DNA of 32,719 nt from Oscillospiraceae bacterium (GTDB taxonomy: Bacteria; Bacillota; Clostridia; Oscillospirales; Acutalibacteraceae), in assembly GCA_015066015.1 (NCBI GenBank), contig SVPE01000008.1, positions 1-32,719 on the forward strand, written 5' to 3'. Made by a program: the position numbers and the translations under genes. Under the pieces are notes generated by a model. That model saw only the letters and a list, made by a program, of their open reading frames with translations, was not told the DNA's origin and searched no databases. Shown here one piece after another: positions 1 through 8,746 of this stretch (positions are counted from its first letter, which is position 1; every line of letters begins with the position of its first letter).

Positions 1-977
1 CTTACCTTCCAGGATGCGTCGGAGGGAAGCTTATAGTAAATTCTGTAGCCCGTTGCACCGGGGCAGGCTGTCCAATTAAGTCTGATAGCATTTGTATTCT
101 GTGCGACGGTAATCTTAGCGGGAGCTACTGCCTGAGATGCAGTTTCGTGAGTTGTGTATGTCGGTGCCCAGGTGACAACTCCGTCGGTAAGATTATAGGC
201 TCTTACTGCAAAGGTGTACTTTGAGGCGGGCTTGAGCTTATAGAAGGAATGAGTCGTAGCCGTAAGAGTTGTGCACTTCTTCCAGCCGCTTGCAGTCTTA
301 TAGAAAACTCTGTAGCCTGTTGCACCCTCTACCGGTGTCCAGTTAAGGGTGATTGATGAGGTTGTTGTTACCGAAGTAACGCTTTCGGGCTTGCCGAAAA
401 CTATCTTTGAGCCCTCATCGGGTAAAGTGTCCCACTCGCCGCAGCCGTTGTCGCAGTATGCAGTTTTTGTGCCGTCAGCGAGAATTGTAGCGTTACCGTC
501 GGGCTGATAATCGGTAAATGAGTGACCGAGTACGGGGATTTCGCTCTGCTCGGTAAACCACTTATCACAAGCAGCACAGCGAACGCCTTCGGTAAGGCCT
601 GTCTCTTCACATTTTGCAGGAACTCCCGCCACTTTTTCAGCCAGGTGAAGTGTCTTTCCTGCAAGCACATCATTACCTGCGCAGATGATATCCCACTCCC
701 CCTGAGTGCCGCAGAAGTGCACGGTAAGCAGACTGTCGCAGCCCTCAAAGGCATCGGAGGCGATACTGTCAACAGGATAACCGCCAAGCTCTGCAGGTAC
801 GAAAAGTCCGTCCTCAGCCGATGTGTCAACCTTTACGATTGTTGCCTTGCCGTTTGCTACGGTGTAGGTGAAAGCACCCTCTGCAAGCTCACCCTCAGCG
901 CTTGCACCGAAGGCAAAGCACATTGCAAGTGTGAGCATAACGGCAAGAATTATTGCTGTTTTTTTAATCATTTTCAT
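1..977 (-). CDS. Secreted BspA-like/fibronectin type III surface protein, partial
   Basis: The reading frame starts at 977 behind an AAGGAG site and stays open for 325 codons to the left edge, so the C terminus lies outside the window. Residues 1-27 form a signal peptide (basic start, hydrophobic core, FGASA cleavage region). Residues 35-100 resemble the end of a BspA-type leucine-rich repeat (PVDSIASDAFEGCDSLLTVH, then CGTQGEWD). Residues 120-180 carry the paired-cysteine region common in clostridial surface proteins (CEETGLTEG, CAACDKW, GHSFTDY). Two fibronectin type III domains follow, about 195-277 and 283 onward, sharing the pattern LNWTxxxGATGYRxxYK. Such proteins usually act in adhesion or cell-wall display; the ligand is unknown. 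It lies 39 bp after the upstream secreted gene on the same strand and is probably co-transcribed with it. Confidence 0.85.
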   Translation of the reverse strand, partial: MKMIKKTAIILAVMLTLAMCFAFGASAEGELAEGAFTYTVANGKATIVKVDTSAEDGLFVPAELGGYPVDSIASDAFEGCDSLLTVHFCGTQGEWDIICAGNDVLAGKTLHLAEKVAGVPAKCEETGLTEGVRCAACDKWFTEQSEIPVLGHSFTDYQPDGNATILADGTKTAYCDNGCGEWDTLPDEGSKIVFGKPESVTSVTTTSSITLNWTPVEGATGYRVFYKTASGWKKCTTLTATTHSFYKLKPASKYTFAVRAYNLTDGVVTWAPTYTTHETASQAVAPAKITVAQNTNAIRLNWTACPGATGYRIYYKLPSDASWKV

Positions 978-1016
978 TGCTATATCTCCTTAATTGCTTT
1001 ATTATCTATCAATTAA

Positions 1017-2186
1017 TTAATAGAAATACCATAAAAAATCAATGATTCTCATAAAGAACATTCTCAATCTGTAAATCAGGCGGTTGAGAAGGTTATCCTC
1101 CTGAGTAGCACCCTCAATCTCTTCAGTTGCAATTGCATCGATATCAGCAACCACCGTCACCTGAAGGATCTCCGTTGCGGGATAGTCGTCGTTATAGTAC
1201 TTGCTTACAAGGATAACAACATATGCGCCGTCAACGCTTTCTGCCATATAGCCGTCCATGCCGAGAATTGTGGTAACAGGCTCACTGTCAAAGCTGTAGG
1301 TATAGCTCTGAGTTGTGCCGTCAGGCTTTGTAACGGTATAGCTTACGCTTTCGGCCTCAAAGGCATCTGTTACCTTCACCTCGTCAATTACGATTTCACT
1401 TACGGGGAAGGGAATAAATTCAACAGGGTGACTGTAAGAAGCATCGACAAAGTTTATAATCACTGCTGATTCTTCGTCATCGAAATACCACCATATTTCC
1501 TCGCCGTTGAGAACCGTATATTCCTGACCGTCTTCGTCAACAGCAATCTCAACCGTATCCCTTACTACGCTTCCGTCGGGATATTTGATATCAAACACAG
1601 CTCCCTCAAGGTCAAAGCCCTCCATATCGGGCAAAAACTGCCCCATAACACTTCCTATCATTCCCACATCACGGTAGGTATCGGGAAGACCCGATACGGG
1701 GGTGAGGCTCTCTATATGGCAATCAATAAGCTTTGCTTCGCCCGTGCCCTCGCGATAGTCCATTTCAATGTCGATACTGCTGTAAAGATACATTTCGAAA
1801 ATAAAGGGTATTGTGTCCCCGCCGTTTTCTTTTGCTGTCTGATAATCACGGATGTCAATATAAGAACCTGCGCTTATCCACCTTTTACCGTCGGCATTCT
1901 CACCGTAGTCGAAAGACTCGGTTACGATAACCTCGCCGCTTGTAAGGGTAACTTCAAAAACAGCATCAACGGGATAGAGATAGTCGGACTCGTCATCCCA
2001 GCCGTATTCATCAACAATTGCTATGTACTCATCGATTTCCCTTGCAGTTACAATCGGTTCGGCTACAACCTCAACGGAAGCTATCTTGTCAAAAATACTT
2101 GCCGCCGATGCCTGCACGGAAAATACCGAAAACAGAAGCATAAATACAAGTGTGAGTGCCGATAATTTTTTCATTGTTTTCTTCAT
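1017..2186 (-). CDS. Secreted protein of unknown function with hydrophobic C-terminal tail
   Basis: A 389-residue protein that I do not recognise. The start at 2186 is supported by AAGGAGG nine bases upstream. Residues 1-29 are a signal peptide ending at ASAAS. The mature part is acidic and rich in beta-type strands, with repeated phrases about tyrosine and aspartate such as YPDGSVVRDTVEI and KPDGTTQSYTYSF, suggesting stacked beta domains without an obvious catalytic motif. The last 23 residues (LLNRLIYRLRMFFMRIIDFL, then WYFY) are strongly hydrophobic, aromatic and basic. Two other secreted proteins in the window end in a similar kind of tail, which may hold them at the membrane. It is the first gene of a likely two-gene unit with the FN3 protein downstream. 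Confidence 0.8.
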   Translation of the reverse strand: MKKTMKKLSALTLVFMLLFSVFSVQASAASIFDKIASVEVVAEPIVTAREIDEYIAIVDEYGWDDESDYLYPVDAVFEVTLTSGEVIVTESFDYGENADGKRWISAGSYIDIRDYQTAKENGGDTIPFIFEMYLYSSIDIEMDYREGTGEAKLIDCHIESLTPVSGLPDTYRDVGMIGSVMGQFLPDMEGFDLEGAVFDIKYPDGSVVRDTVEIAVDEDGQEYTVLNGEEIWWYFDDEESAVIINFVDASYSHPVEFIPFPVSEIVIDEVKVTDAFEAESVSYTVTKPDGTTQSYTYSFDSEPVTTILGMDGYMAESVDGAYVVILVSKYYNDDYPATEILQVTVVADIDAIATEEIEGATQEDNLLNRLIYRLRMFFMRIIDFLWYFY

Positions 2187-2237
2187 AGGCTTGTACCTCC
2201 TTAAAATAAATATATTTTAATGATATACCTTATAATT

Positions 2238-2266
2238 AGCATACCATTTTTCCACTGTGTTTTCAA
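2238..2266 (-). promoter_or_regulatory. Promoter of the secreted-protein pair
   Basis: On the minus strand, TTGAAA (2261-2266) and TATGCT (2238-2243) are separated by 17 bp, about 50 bp upstream of the start at 2186. This is a good match to a housekeeping sigma factor promoter. Confidence 0.55.
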
Positions 2267-2344
2267 TGTACGATTGCAACAATAATATACCGTCTTTTTT
2301 TGCAATATGACGAATCAGTCTGTCCGTGGTAATTTTTCCGAAAG

Positions 2345-2382
2345 AAGGGTTTCTTCAGGACACCAGCTCCGAAGAAACCCTT
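2345..2382 (-). terminator. Terminator after the GH36-like gene
   Basis: A perfect 12 bp stem (2345-2356 with 2371-2382) and 14-base loop lies 30 bp beyond the stop of the GH36-like gene. On the minus strand the stem is followed by a short pyrimidine run (CTTTC). It may work in both directions, since TTTT also follows on the plus strand. Confidence 0.6.
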
Positions 2383-2412
2383 TTAAATATTATCCTACTA
2401 TTGAAGCAAAGA

Positions 2413-5043
2413 TCACACCTCATCGAAGGCAAGGGCTCTGTCAAGCACCTTAACCTTATCAAGATGATTCATTGTCTCACCCTTGAGGTAAATATTAGCT
2501 GACGGTCTGCCGTTTTCAAGAACGCCGTCAAAATAAAGCTTCATTACACCGTTGCGCTCTCTTACGGCAACAATCTGTGCCGTATCACCTACCGGCTTAA
2601 CAGAACGCAGAGCTTCGTCGCCTACGGTAAAGACTGCATAGCCTTTTTCGTCAACGGTAAGGCTGATTTCGTCACCCTGCTTCATAAGAAGCTGATTTGT
2701 GCCTGAGTCAAGGGTCGCCTTTATACTGAAGCCGCTGTTACCCTTTACACCGTATACCACTACGCCGTTTTCATTATAATCAAAGTCGAGCCTGACCTGT
2801 GCCGCATTGCCTGCGATATCGGTAACTCCCGAAAGAGTCAGGCTGTTTTCCCTTGAAAATGCCTTTTCAAAGGTAAGACGCACTGTCATATAATCCTCGA
2901 GAAGCTCCGCTTTGACCACAGAGTTTTCCTCACAGGAGATATTGCCGATTCCCACGAGAGTATCAAACGAAACCTCAAGTGTGCTGTCACTGTCGGGACG
3001 GATATAGACAGCTGCAGGAGTCTCCACCCTCTTGCCGAAGTGGAATATCTTTGTTTCAAAGGCGTCAAGCTCTGCAGTGAAGCTGTCACCGTAGCCGTAG
3101 CCCTCAGCGAGCTTTCCTACAGTATAGGGTATAACGGTGCAGACCTCTTTACTTGAAAAATCCTTGCTTATACCGATATTTTCGTCAAGCTTCACGGTAA
3201 AGCTCTGCTTTTCTCCCGAGCTGTTACGAAGGCAAAGGATGCCCTCATCATCCGTAAAGCAGGCATATCCGTAGCACTTTTCTCCGGAGGGTCTGCCGCC
3301 GAAAATCACCGAGTGGGAAAGCACGAACATATTTCTGTCGATAAAGCGCAAAGCCGAATGGTTGATTCTCCACTTTGCTTCATTCATAAGACTGTGACTG
3401 TAGTACAGCTCCCAGAAGGATGTTCCTCTTGCCGCCATGGTGAACAGATAGGAGCGGAATTCGTCATCGCTCATCTTCACCTTCGCGGAAGCACCGTAAA
3501 TCGGGTCGTGATTATAAAGACTCATCTGCGGGAACTGGAACTGCCTTGTTTCGTAAAAATCGAAGTACATTTCGTCACGGTAGGAAAGGAAGCCGTCCTT
3601 GTCACTTACCTTACCCTTTTTACCGATAAAGCCGTGGTCATTGCTTATCTGCATCCATACGCTGTTTACCCATTTGAGGAACCAGGCGCTCGGCGGAGCG
3701 TAGCAGGTAAGATTTATCCAGAATCGTTCTGCCGCATTGTCGCTGAGCTTTTCAAAAATCGCAATCCACTTTTCCCATATATCGGTGTAGAAATACATAT
3801 TGTTTTCGCCGCCGACCATATGGTCGTGCTTTTTGTTTTTGCAGGCATACTGTGCAAAGCCGTCAAGCTTGAAGTAGTTGAGGCGGTACTCCTTCATAAA
3901 GTCAAGAAGAAGCTGACCTGTTTTCTCCGCATACTTCTGACTTGCGACACATATATCCTTCGCCTGCTTATTGTAGTAGCCGTTGCCTGCCTTTTCGATA
4001 TGCTTTGCGAACTTGGGGGTATCGTTCGTATAACCGCCGCGGGGACCGAGCCACAGACCGAAGCGTGAGCCGAAGCTTTCGCTCAGCTGCGTAAACGGGG
4101 TAAGACCGTCAGGGAAATTCTTATTGAAGCCCCAGAAGCCCTTTTCGTAATCGTTCCAGCCGTCATCGGCAACAAAACTGTCAACCACCGGCTCACCGTA
4201 TTTTGTAAGCCCCTTTTCAATTTCAAGGAAGGATGAGGTAACATTCTCCCTTGTGATATTGAGCATATTGTCATACCAGGAGTTATACTGTCTTCTCAGA
4301 TAGCAGGGCTTGGAGATTGTCCTGATATAAGCAAAAAACGCCTTCTGCACCTGAGCAAAGAGATTACCCTCTGCTGCACCGACAACTGCATCGTAGCTTC
4401 TGTAAACTCCGTCTGTGATAAGTTTGTCAAGGCTCTTTCCGTTATAATAGGTAACTAAAGCGGTGCCGTCCTTAATTTTGTTGCTGCAAAGAGGAAATTC
4501 ACAGCCGAAATAAAGCGAGTCAATATAAACGGGCTGACCCAACTGCATAACATAACCCGGTATGTGTGAGTTTTTCTGCTCCGGTATGCTCCAGAAACTG
4601 AGAGAGGTGTCAAAGCTGAAGCTCTCGAAGCTTATGTAATCGAGGCAGACCGCCTTGTTCCCTACCTTATCATAGGAAAACTCAAGATGCTTTCTCATAA
4701 AGGGCTCTGAATCCTTAAGCTCGTAAACCTCGGAAATGAGTATACTGCTGCCCTTGAAATCAAAGGGCGCAAAGTCTATTTTCAAAGCTGTAAGTCCGTT
4801 TTCGCTGTCTGCGCTCACATCGGCAACCCTGAGAGATGATGCCGGAATGAGCCTTTTGGAAAATCTGCATTTACCTTTAAGTGAAAGGACAAACTCCTCG
4901 CTTCCCGCCGAAGCAGACAAAGCTCTGCCGCATATTTTATTTATGACGGTGAAGCTGCTTATACTGCCCTTGTCAAGGCTGATTTCCTTTTTGATGTAAG
5001 AGTTTTCAATAATAATTCTGTTTTCACTGATTGAAACTGCCAT
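2413..5043 (-). CDS. GH36-like (clan GH-D) alpha-galactosidase-type glycosidase
   Basis: An 876-residue protein without a signal peptide, so probably cytoplasmic. An N-terminal beta-sandwich (about 1-240) precedes a TIM barrel (about 250-570) and C-terminal beta domains. Barrel motifs match clan GH-D: VADDGW (291-296), GLWLGP (329-334), and YFKLDG (390-395), where D394 is the expected nucleophile. D469 in ISNDHG is the likely acid/base, by analogy with SDD in GH36. GH36 enzymes cleave terminal alpha-galactosides such as raffinose-type sugars or mucin glycans; the exact substrate cannot be read here. The C-terminal part (about 640-876) has no motif I recognise. The start at 5043 has GGGAGA upstream. 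It lies 15 bp behind an alpha/beta hydrolase gene, so the two form an operon. Family is fairly sure, substrate not. Confidence 0.75.
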   Translation of the reverse strand: MAVSISENRIIIENSYIKKEISLDKGSISSFTVINKICGRALSASAGSEEFVLSLKGKCRFSKRLIPASSLRVADVSADSENGLTALKIDFAPFDFKGSSILISEVYELKDSEPFMRKHLEFSYDKVGNKAVCLDYISFESFSFDTSLSFWSIPEQKNSHIPGYVMQLGQPVYIDSLYFGCEFPLCSNKIKDGTALVTYYNGKSLDKLITDGVYRSYDAVVGAAEGNLFAQVQKAFFAYIRTISKPCYLRRQYNSWYDNMLNITRENVTSSFLEIEKGLTKYGEPVVDSFVADDGWNDYEKGFWGFNKNFPDGLTPFTQLSESFGSRFGLWLGPRGGYTNDTPKFAKHIEKAGNGYYNKQAKDICVASQKYAEKTGQLLLDFMKEYRLNYFKLDGFAQYACKNKKHDHMVGGENNMYFYTDIWEKWIAIFEKLSDNAAERFWINLTCYAPPSAWFLKWVNSVWMQISNDHGFIGKKGKVSDKDGFLSYRDEMYFDFYETRQFQFPQMSLYNHDPIYGASAKVKMSDDEFRSYLFTMAARGTSFWELYYSHSLMNEAKWRINHSALRFIDRNMFVLSHSVIFGGRPSGEKCYGYACFTDDEGILCLRNSSGEKQSFTVKLDENIGISKDFSSKEVCTVIPYTVGKLAEGYGYGDSFTAELDAFETKIFHFGKRVETPAAVYIRPDSDSTLEVSFDTLVGIGNISCEENSVVKAELLEDYMTVRLTFEKAFSRENSLTLSGVTDIAGNAAQVRLDFDYNENGVVVYGVKGNSGFSIKATLDSGTNQLLMKQGDEISLTVDEKGYAVFTVGDEALRSVKPVGDTAQIVAVRERNGVMKLYFDGVLENGRPSANIYLKGETMNHLDKVKVLDRALAFDEV

Positions 5044-5058
5044 AGATTATCTCCCGCA

Positions 5059-5991
5059 TCAGATGTTTTTATAAACGAAATCAACTACATCCTTTACAAC
5101 TGCATCAAAGCAAGCCTTTTCATTGAGGATTTCGTGTCTTGCACACGGATAAAGAATCTTTGTGATATTGTCCTTGCCGGCCTTGTAAAGCTTCTCGCAG
5201 ACAATGTTGATGCCCTTTCCGTAATTGCCTACAGGGTCCATTTCACCTGCGATGAAAAGCACGGGAAGCTGCTTGTCAAGTCCGTTGAACCATTCCTTTG
5301 ATGAAACAAAGCCGAGAAGCTGCATAAGATCTCTGTAGCCGTTTGCAGTAAACAGGAAGCCGCAAAGGTCGTCTGCGATGTACTTGTCAACCTCCTTGTT
5401 GTCTCTTGAAAGCCAGTCAAAGGCTGTTCTCTTTTCAAACTTATTGTTATATGCACCGAAGGCAATCTTATCGATAAGCTTGCTTCTGTGGTGATCGCCC
5501 TTTACCTTTGCAATGATTTTTGAAAGGGCTGCACCTACGCCCGATGCGGGATTCGGGCCTGCAGTACCGCAATAAACGGCCGCCTTAACCTCACCCGGAT
5601 ACATATATGTATATGCTCTTGCAACAAATGAGCCCATAGAGTGACCGAAGAATATAACGGGGACACCGGGATTTTCACTCTTGATAATCTGTGTCAGCTG
5701 ACGGCAGTCCTCTACAAAATTCTTCCAGCCGTCCTTTGCGCCGAAATAGCCGAGCTCAGAAGCTGATGAAACGCTCTGACCGTGACCGATATGATCATTG
5801 ATATAAACTGCGATACCGAGGTCGCAGAGATATGAAGCAAATTTCTCGTATCTTTCAAGATGCTCTGCCATACCGTGTGCAATCTGAAGCACTGCCTTTA
5901 TGTCGTTGTTTTCAGGATTATAGCAAGCAGCGTGAATATCTGCAAGCCCTGAAGCAGAAGGGAATGTAAACTCGTTTTTGATAAATGCCAT
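5059..5991 (-). CDS. Alpha/beta hydrolase, monoacylglycerol lipase/lysophospholipase-like
   Basis: 310 residues from the start at 5991, chosen because GGAGG lies nine bases upstream; an earlier in-frame ATG at 6039 has no such site. The fold shows the oxyanion region HGMAEH (39-44), the nucleophile elbow GHSMG with S118, the acid in GEMDPVG (D252) and the base in RHEILNE (H286). This is the serine hydrolase_4 pattern of monoacylglycerol lipases and bacterial lysophospholipases, which release fatty acids from monoacyl lipids. No signal peptide or membrane segment is visible, so it acts in the cytoplasm or at the inner membrane face. It is the first gene of a pair with the GH36-like glycosidase (15 bp gap). 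The pairing suggests uptake and breakdown of an acylated or lipid-linked sugar, but that is only inference. Confidence 0.85.
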   Translation of the reverse strand: MAFIKNEFTFPSASGLADIHAACYNPENNDIKAVLQIAHGMAEHLERYEKFASYLCDLGIAVYINDHIGHGQSVSSASELGYFGAKDGWKNFVEDCRQLTQIIKSENPGVPVIFFGHSMGSFVARAYTYMYPGEVKAAVYCGTAGPNPASGVGAALSKIIAKVKGDHHRSKLIDKIAFGAYNNKFEKRTAFDWLSRDNKEVDKYIADDLCGFLFTANGYRDLMQLLGFVSSKEWFNGLDKQLPVLFIAGEMDPVGNYGKGINIVCEKLYKAGKDNITKILYPCARHEILNEKACFDAVVKDVVDFVYKNI

Positions 5992-6207
5992 GATAACAAA
6001 CCTCCGAAAAAAAAAATTTTTACATATACAGTATACCATATAAGGAAAGATTTTACAGTTTTTTGAGAAAAATTTATCGACGGCAAATTTGACAAAATTC
6101 TTCTGCTTTTTTTGACATATAAAACCATGTTTTTTTGAAAAAAAGAGAGTTTCTTTGTTAAAGTCCGTTTTTAAGGACTGAAAAAATATTTTTTTCGAAC
6201 ATTTGTA

Positions 6208-6235
6208 TTGACATTCGACATTTTTATGCTATAAT
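6208..6235 (+). promoter_or_regulatory. Promoter of the small membrane protein gene
   Basis: TTGACA (6208-6213), 16 bp, TATAAT (6230-6235): a consensus promoter. The motif CGAACA lies just upstream (6196-6201) and again as an inverted pair in the leader (TGTTCG 6257-6262, CGAACA 6271-6276), possibly a regulator site. Confidence 0.75.
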
Positions 6236-6309
6236 TAAATCACAACAACAAACGAATGTTCGTCAAATCGCGAACACCCGAATATAAAAGATTAAAGGAG
6301 TAAACCACT

Positions 6310-6600
6310 ATGAAAGAATTATTTTTAACTTATATCGGTCAGCAGCTTTTATTAGCCCTCGTGCTTGCCTGCGGCATATTTCTTATAGGCCTTATCTTCG
6401 AAAAGCCCATCACCGCCTTCCTTGAAAAGAAAAAGGAAGAATACCGTAAAAAGGATCTTGAAAAAAGAAAGCGTGAATACATCGCTCTCAGAAAGCAGCA
6501 GGAGGCTGACAGGAAAAAGGTGCAGAAAATCAGAGACACCTACAACCGCGAAATGGAAAATACCGGCAAGGTATATGTTCCCTACTACGCTGCATCGTAA
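6310..6600 (+). CDS. Small membrane protein with charged coiled coil
   Basis: A 96-residue protein that I cannot assign to a family. Residues 9-29 (LLLALVLACGIFLIGLIF) form one membrane segment. Residues 37-85 are a continuous highly charged stretch of K, E and R (EKKKEEYRKKDLEKRKREY), very likely a coiled coil on the cytoplasmic side. The last residues are VYVPYYAAS. AAAGGAG precedes the ATG and a consensus promoter and dedicated terminator flank the gene, so it is transcribed alone. The strong promoter and simple architecture resemble small division or envelope stress proteins, but no homology is claimed. Confidence 0.75.
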   Translation: MKELFLTYIGQQLLLALVLACGIFLIGLIFEKPITAFLEKKKEEYRKKDLEKRKREYIALRKQQEADRKKVQKIRDTYNREMENTGKVYVPYYAAS

Positions 6601-6646
6601 CAAAGTCATTTCCGAAGGTTTTTCCTTCTTTCTTACTTGTCAAAGG

Positions 6647-6686
6647 AAAAAGTGCTGTCGTCAGAAAAAGGCGATGGCACTTTTTT
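6647..6686 (+). terminator. Terminator after the small membrane protein gene
   Basis: A 14 bp stem with two G-T pairs (6647-6660 with 6672-6685), 11-base loop and a run of six T. It separates the small gene from the next promoter. Confidence 0.8.
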
Positions 6687-6700
6687 CATGAGGCTTAAAC

Positions 6701-6729
6701 TTGACAACTCAGTAAAAAATAAGTAGAAT
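6701..6729 (+). promoter_or_regulatory. Promoter of the pseudokinase/PASTA gene
   Basis: TTGACA (6701-6706), 17 bp, TAGAAT (6724-6729), 31 bp upstream of the start codon; the ribosome site is GTGAGGT. Confidence 0.75.
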
Positions 6730-6760
6730 TATATTGATTATTCATATGTGAGGTAATATT

Positions 6761-8629
6761 ATGTCAGAACAGTTAAAATACTGCCTTGGATGTATGGAAA
6801 GCATTCCGTACGATGCCGTTTTCTGTCCCAATTGCGGCTATAATGAAGAAACTGTCCAGCCCGCCCCTTATCTCGAGCCGGGCACACTCATTATGCGCAA
6901 ATATCTTGTAGGACGCGTTACGGGGATTTCCCCCGACTCAATAACCTACATCGGTGCCAATATTGAAACGGGACTGACAATAGATGTTGTTGAATTTTTC
7001 CCTCACAGCATCGTTACCAGAGGCGAAGGACAGACCGAGCCTGTAATTGAGTCCGGCTACGAAAACCTTTTTGCAAGCAGTCTTCAGAGCTTCATCAAGC
7101 TCTGGCGCGGACTCGATATTTTCAAGGATGCCAACTGCCTTCCCAATGTGCTTGACATTGTAGATTTCAACGGCACTGTTTATGCAGTTTCCGAGCATAA
7201 GGACTGCATCAGCCTGCGTGAAAGCCTCGGCAACGACACTCCCCTTGCATGGCAGAGAGCCCTTTCCGCCTTCAAGCCTCTTATGTATGCGCTCAAAAAG
7301 CTCAACTATGCAGGTATAATTCACGGTGCACTCTCTCCCGACACTGTCCTTGTCAGCGCTGACGGAAAGCTCCATATCACAGGCTTCTCCATTCCCCAGT
7401 GCAACAGCGGACTTGCCGAGTTTTCCTCAAAGCCTGCAGAGGGCTTCGCTCCCATTGAGCTTTACGACACCTCAGGTGCAGGTGCAGAAACCGATATCTA
7501 CTCAATAACCGCGCTTCTTTATTACAGTATCACCCTTATCACCCCTCCCGAGGCAACTCTCCGAGTGATAAAGGATACAACAACTCTCCCTGCGGCTATT
7601 GCGAACACTCTTTCAAGAGGCGCAATCGACGGACTTATCCGCGGACTTTCAGTTCAGCCTGAAAACCGCTTTTCAAACTTTGACGAGCTTCTTAATGCTC
7701 TTGCTCCCGTTTCATCCGTGAGACCTGAAAAAGCTCCTCACCCTCCTGTAAATCCCGCGCCGGCTCCCGAGTCTGCCGTTCAGTCTCCCGATAAAAAGCC
7801 GATGTCACAAAAGGAGGAAATTGATCTTGAAATCCGTAAAGAGGCCGAAATGAAAAAGGAGCTCAGAAAAGAGAGAAGAGAGGCCACCGCCTCCGTCTCC
7901 GTGGGAATAAAATCCTTCCTTGCCGGCTTCATCCTCTGCGCAATCATCTGCGTTACGCTCTACGGCACCGTGCTTTACAAAAATTATCCCGTTGATTTCA
8001 TGGACATTATGCTCAAGCCCTTCTCATTCCTCCCCCTTAACAAAGAGCCGGAAACAACTGTCCCCACAACGGAAATCACCGAGCCGACAAAAATCAACTA
8101 TATTACCGTTGCGGACTTTGTAAACAACCACACCTATGACAGTATTATTTCAAATCAGTTCTTTACGGAAAACTACGACTTCACCTTCACGTGGCAGGAA
8201 AGCACCGAGCATCCCAAGGGCGTCATCATCAGCCAGGATGTCACACCCGGTGAAAGCGTTGCGGCAAAGGTAAAAATCACTCTTACCGTTTCCGAGGGCA
8301 CAACCAAAATCAAGCTTCCCGATGTAACGGGCGTAAACTATATTATCGCATCGGAGACTCTCAAAACCGCAGGCTTCCGTGTTGAGTTCAAGCTTCTGCC
8401 GAACGACGGCAAGCACACCGTCGGCGAGGTATTCTCAATGAACAAAAAGGCCGGTGAGCTTTACGAAAACGGCACAGTCATCACTCTCAACGTATGGAAC
8501 AAGGTTGTTGTGACGACTACCGCACCGACAACAACAACGCCGACAACCCAGCCCTCAACCTCAGCTACACAGACAACAACTGCCGCTCCGACAGAAACCA
8601 CAACCCAGCCCTCAACCGCTGCTCAGTAA
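6761..8629 (+). CDS. Zinc-ribbon, pseudokinase, transmembrane, PASTA receptor-like protein
   Basis: A 622-residue protein. Residues 8-25 hold a zinc ribbon (CLGC, CPNC). Residues 47-312 follow a Hanks-type Ser/Thr kinase fold: the activation-segment end FAPIELY (229-235), TDIYSITALLYY (244-255) and PENRF (300-304) are recognisable. The catalytic residues are missing: the VAIK lysine position reads TIDVVEF, HRD reads HGA (188-190) and DFG reads TGF (207-209). Residues 345-375 are charged, 384-405 a membrane segment, then two PASTA repeats outside the cell (about 445-511 and 516-580) and a Thr/Pro/Ser-rich tail (585-622). PASTA kinases (PrkC/PknB) sense peptidoglycan fragments; here catalysis is probably lost and the protein may act as a scaffold or sensor. 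It is a single-gene unit followed by tRNA-fMet. Confidence 0.85.
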   Translation: MSEQLKYCLGCMESIPYDAVFCPNCGYNEETVQPAPYLEPGTLIMRKYLVGRVTGISPDSITYIGANIETGLTIDVVEFFPHSIVTRGEGQTEPVIESGYENLFASSLQSFIKLWRGLDIFKDANCLPNVLDIVDFNGTVYAVSEHKDCISLRESLGNDTPLAWQRALSAFKPLMYALKKLNYAGIIHGALSPDTVLVSADGKLHITGFSIPQCNSGLAEFSSKPAEGFAPIELYDTSGAGAETDIYSITALLYYSITLITPPEATLRVIKDTTTLPAAIANTLSRGAIDGLIRGLSVQPENRFSNFDELLNALAPVSSVRPEKAPHPPVNPAPAPESAVQSPDKKPMSQKEEIDLEIRKEAEMKKELRKERREATASVSVGIKSFLAGFILCAIICVTLYGTVLYKNYPVDFMDIMLKPFSFLPLNKEPETTVPTTEITEPTKINYITVADFVNNHTYDSIISNQFFTENYDFTFTWQESTEHPKGVIISQDVTPGESVAAKVKITLTVSEGTTKIKLPDVTGVNYIIASETLKTAGFRVEFKLLPNDGKHTVGEVFSMNKKAGELYENGTVITLNVWNKVVVTTTAPTTTTPTTQPSTSATQTTTAAPTETTTQPSTAAQ

Positions 8630-8690
8630 GCTTTGAAAAAAAACAAAACATTCTGTCGGAAGATAAAAACAACTTTTTTTAAAAAAGGTA

Positions 8691-8719
8691 TTGACTTTCA
8701 TGAGTGCTTGGTATATAAT
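8691..8719 (+). promoter_or_regulatory. tRNA-fMet promoter
   Basis: TTGACT (8691-8696), 17 bp, TATAAT (8714-8719), 27 bp before the tRNA. The -10 box sits in the spacer of a perfect 10 bp inverted repeat (see next entry). Confidence 0.75.
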
Positions 8720-8732
8720 AATCAAGCACTCA
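8701..8732. repeat. 10 bp inverted repeat spanning the tRNA-fMet -10 box
   Basis: TGAGTGCTTG (8701-8710) is perfectly inverted as CAAGCACTCA (8723-8732); the 12 bp between them contain TATAAT. It could be an operator or a hairpin in the early transcript. The arms share GAGTGCT with CIRCE half-sites but in the opposite arrangement, so it is not a CIRCE element. Confidence 0.6.
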
Positions 8733-8746
8733 AGAGAGTGATATAT

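Noticed and set aside
401..829. A 142-codon minus-strand frame over the left-edge gene
   Set aside because: It is out of frame with the clear signal-peptide/FN3 protein that covers 1-977 on the same strand; its composition is that of a shadow frame.
3313..4068. A 251-codon plus-strand frame opposite the GH36-like gene
   Set aside because: It is antisense to the conserved barrel of the glycosidase, has no ribosome site and no recognisable domain.
6196..6276. A LexA (SOS) box before the small membrane protein
   Set aside because: The spacing and orientation of the CGAACA/TGTTCG motifs do not fit the CGAAC-N4-GTTCG consensus.
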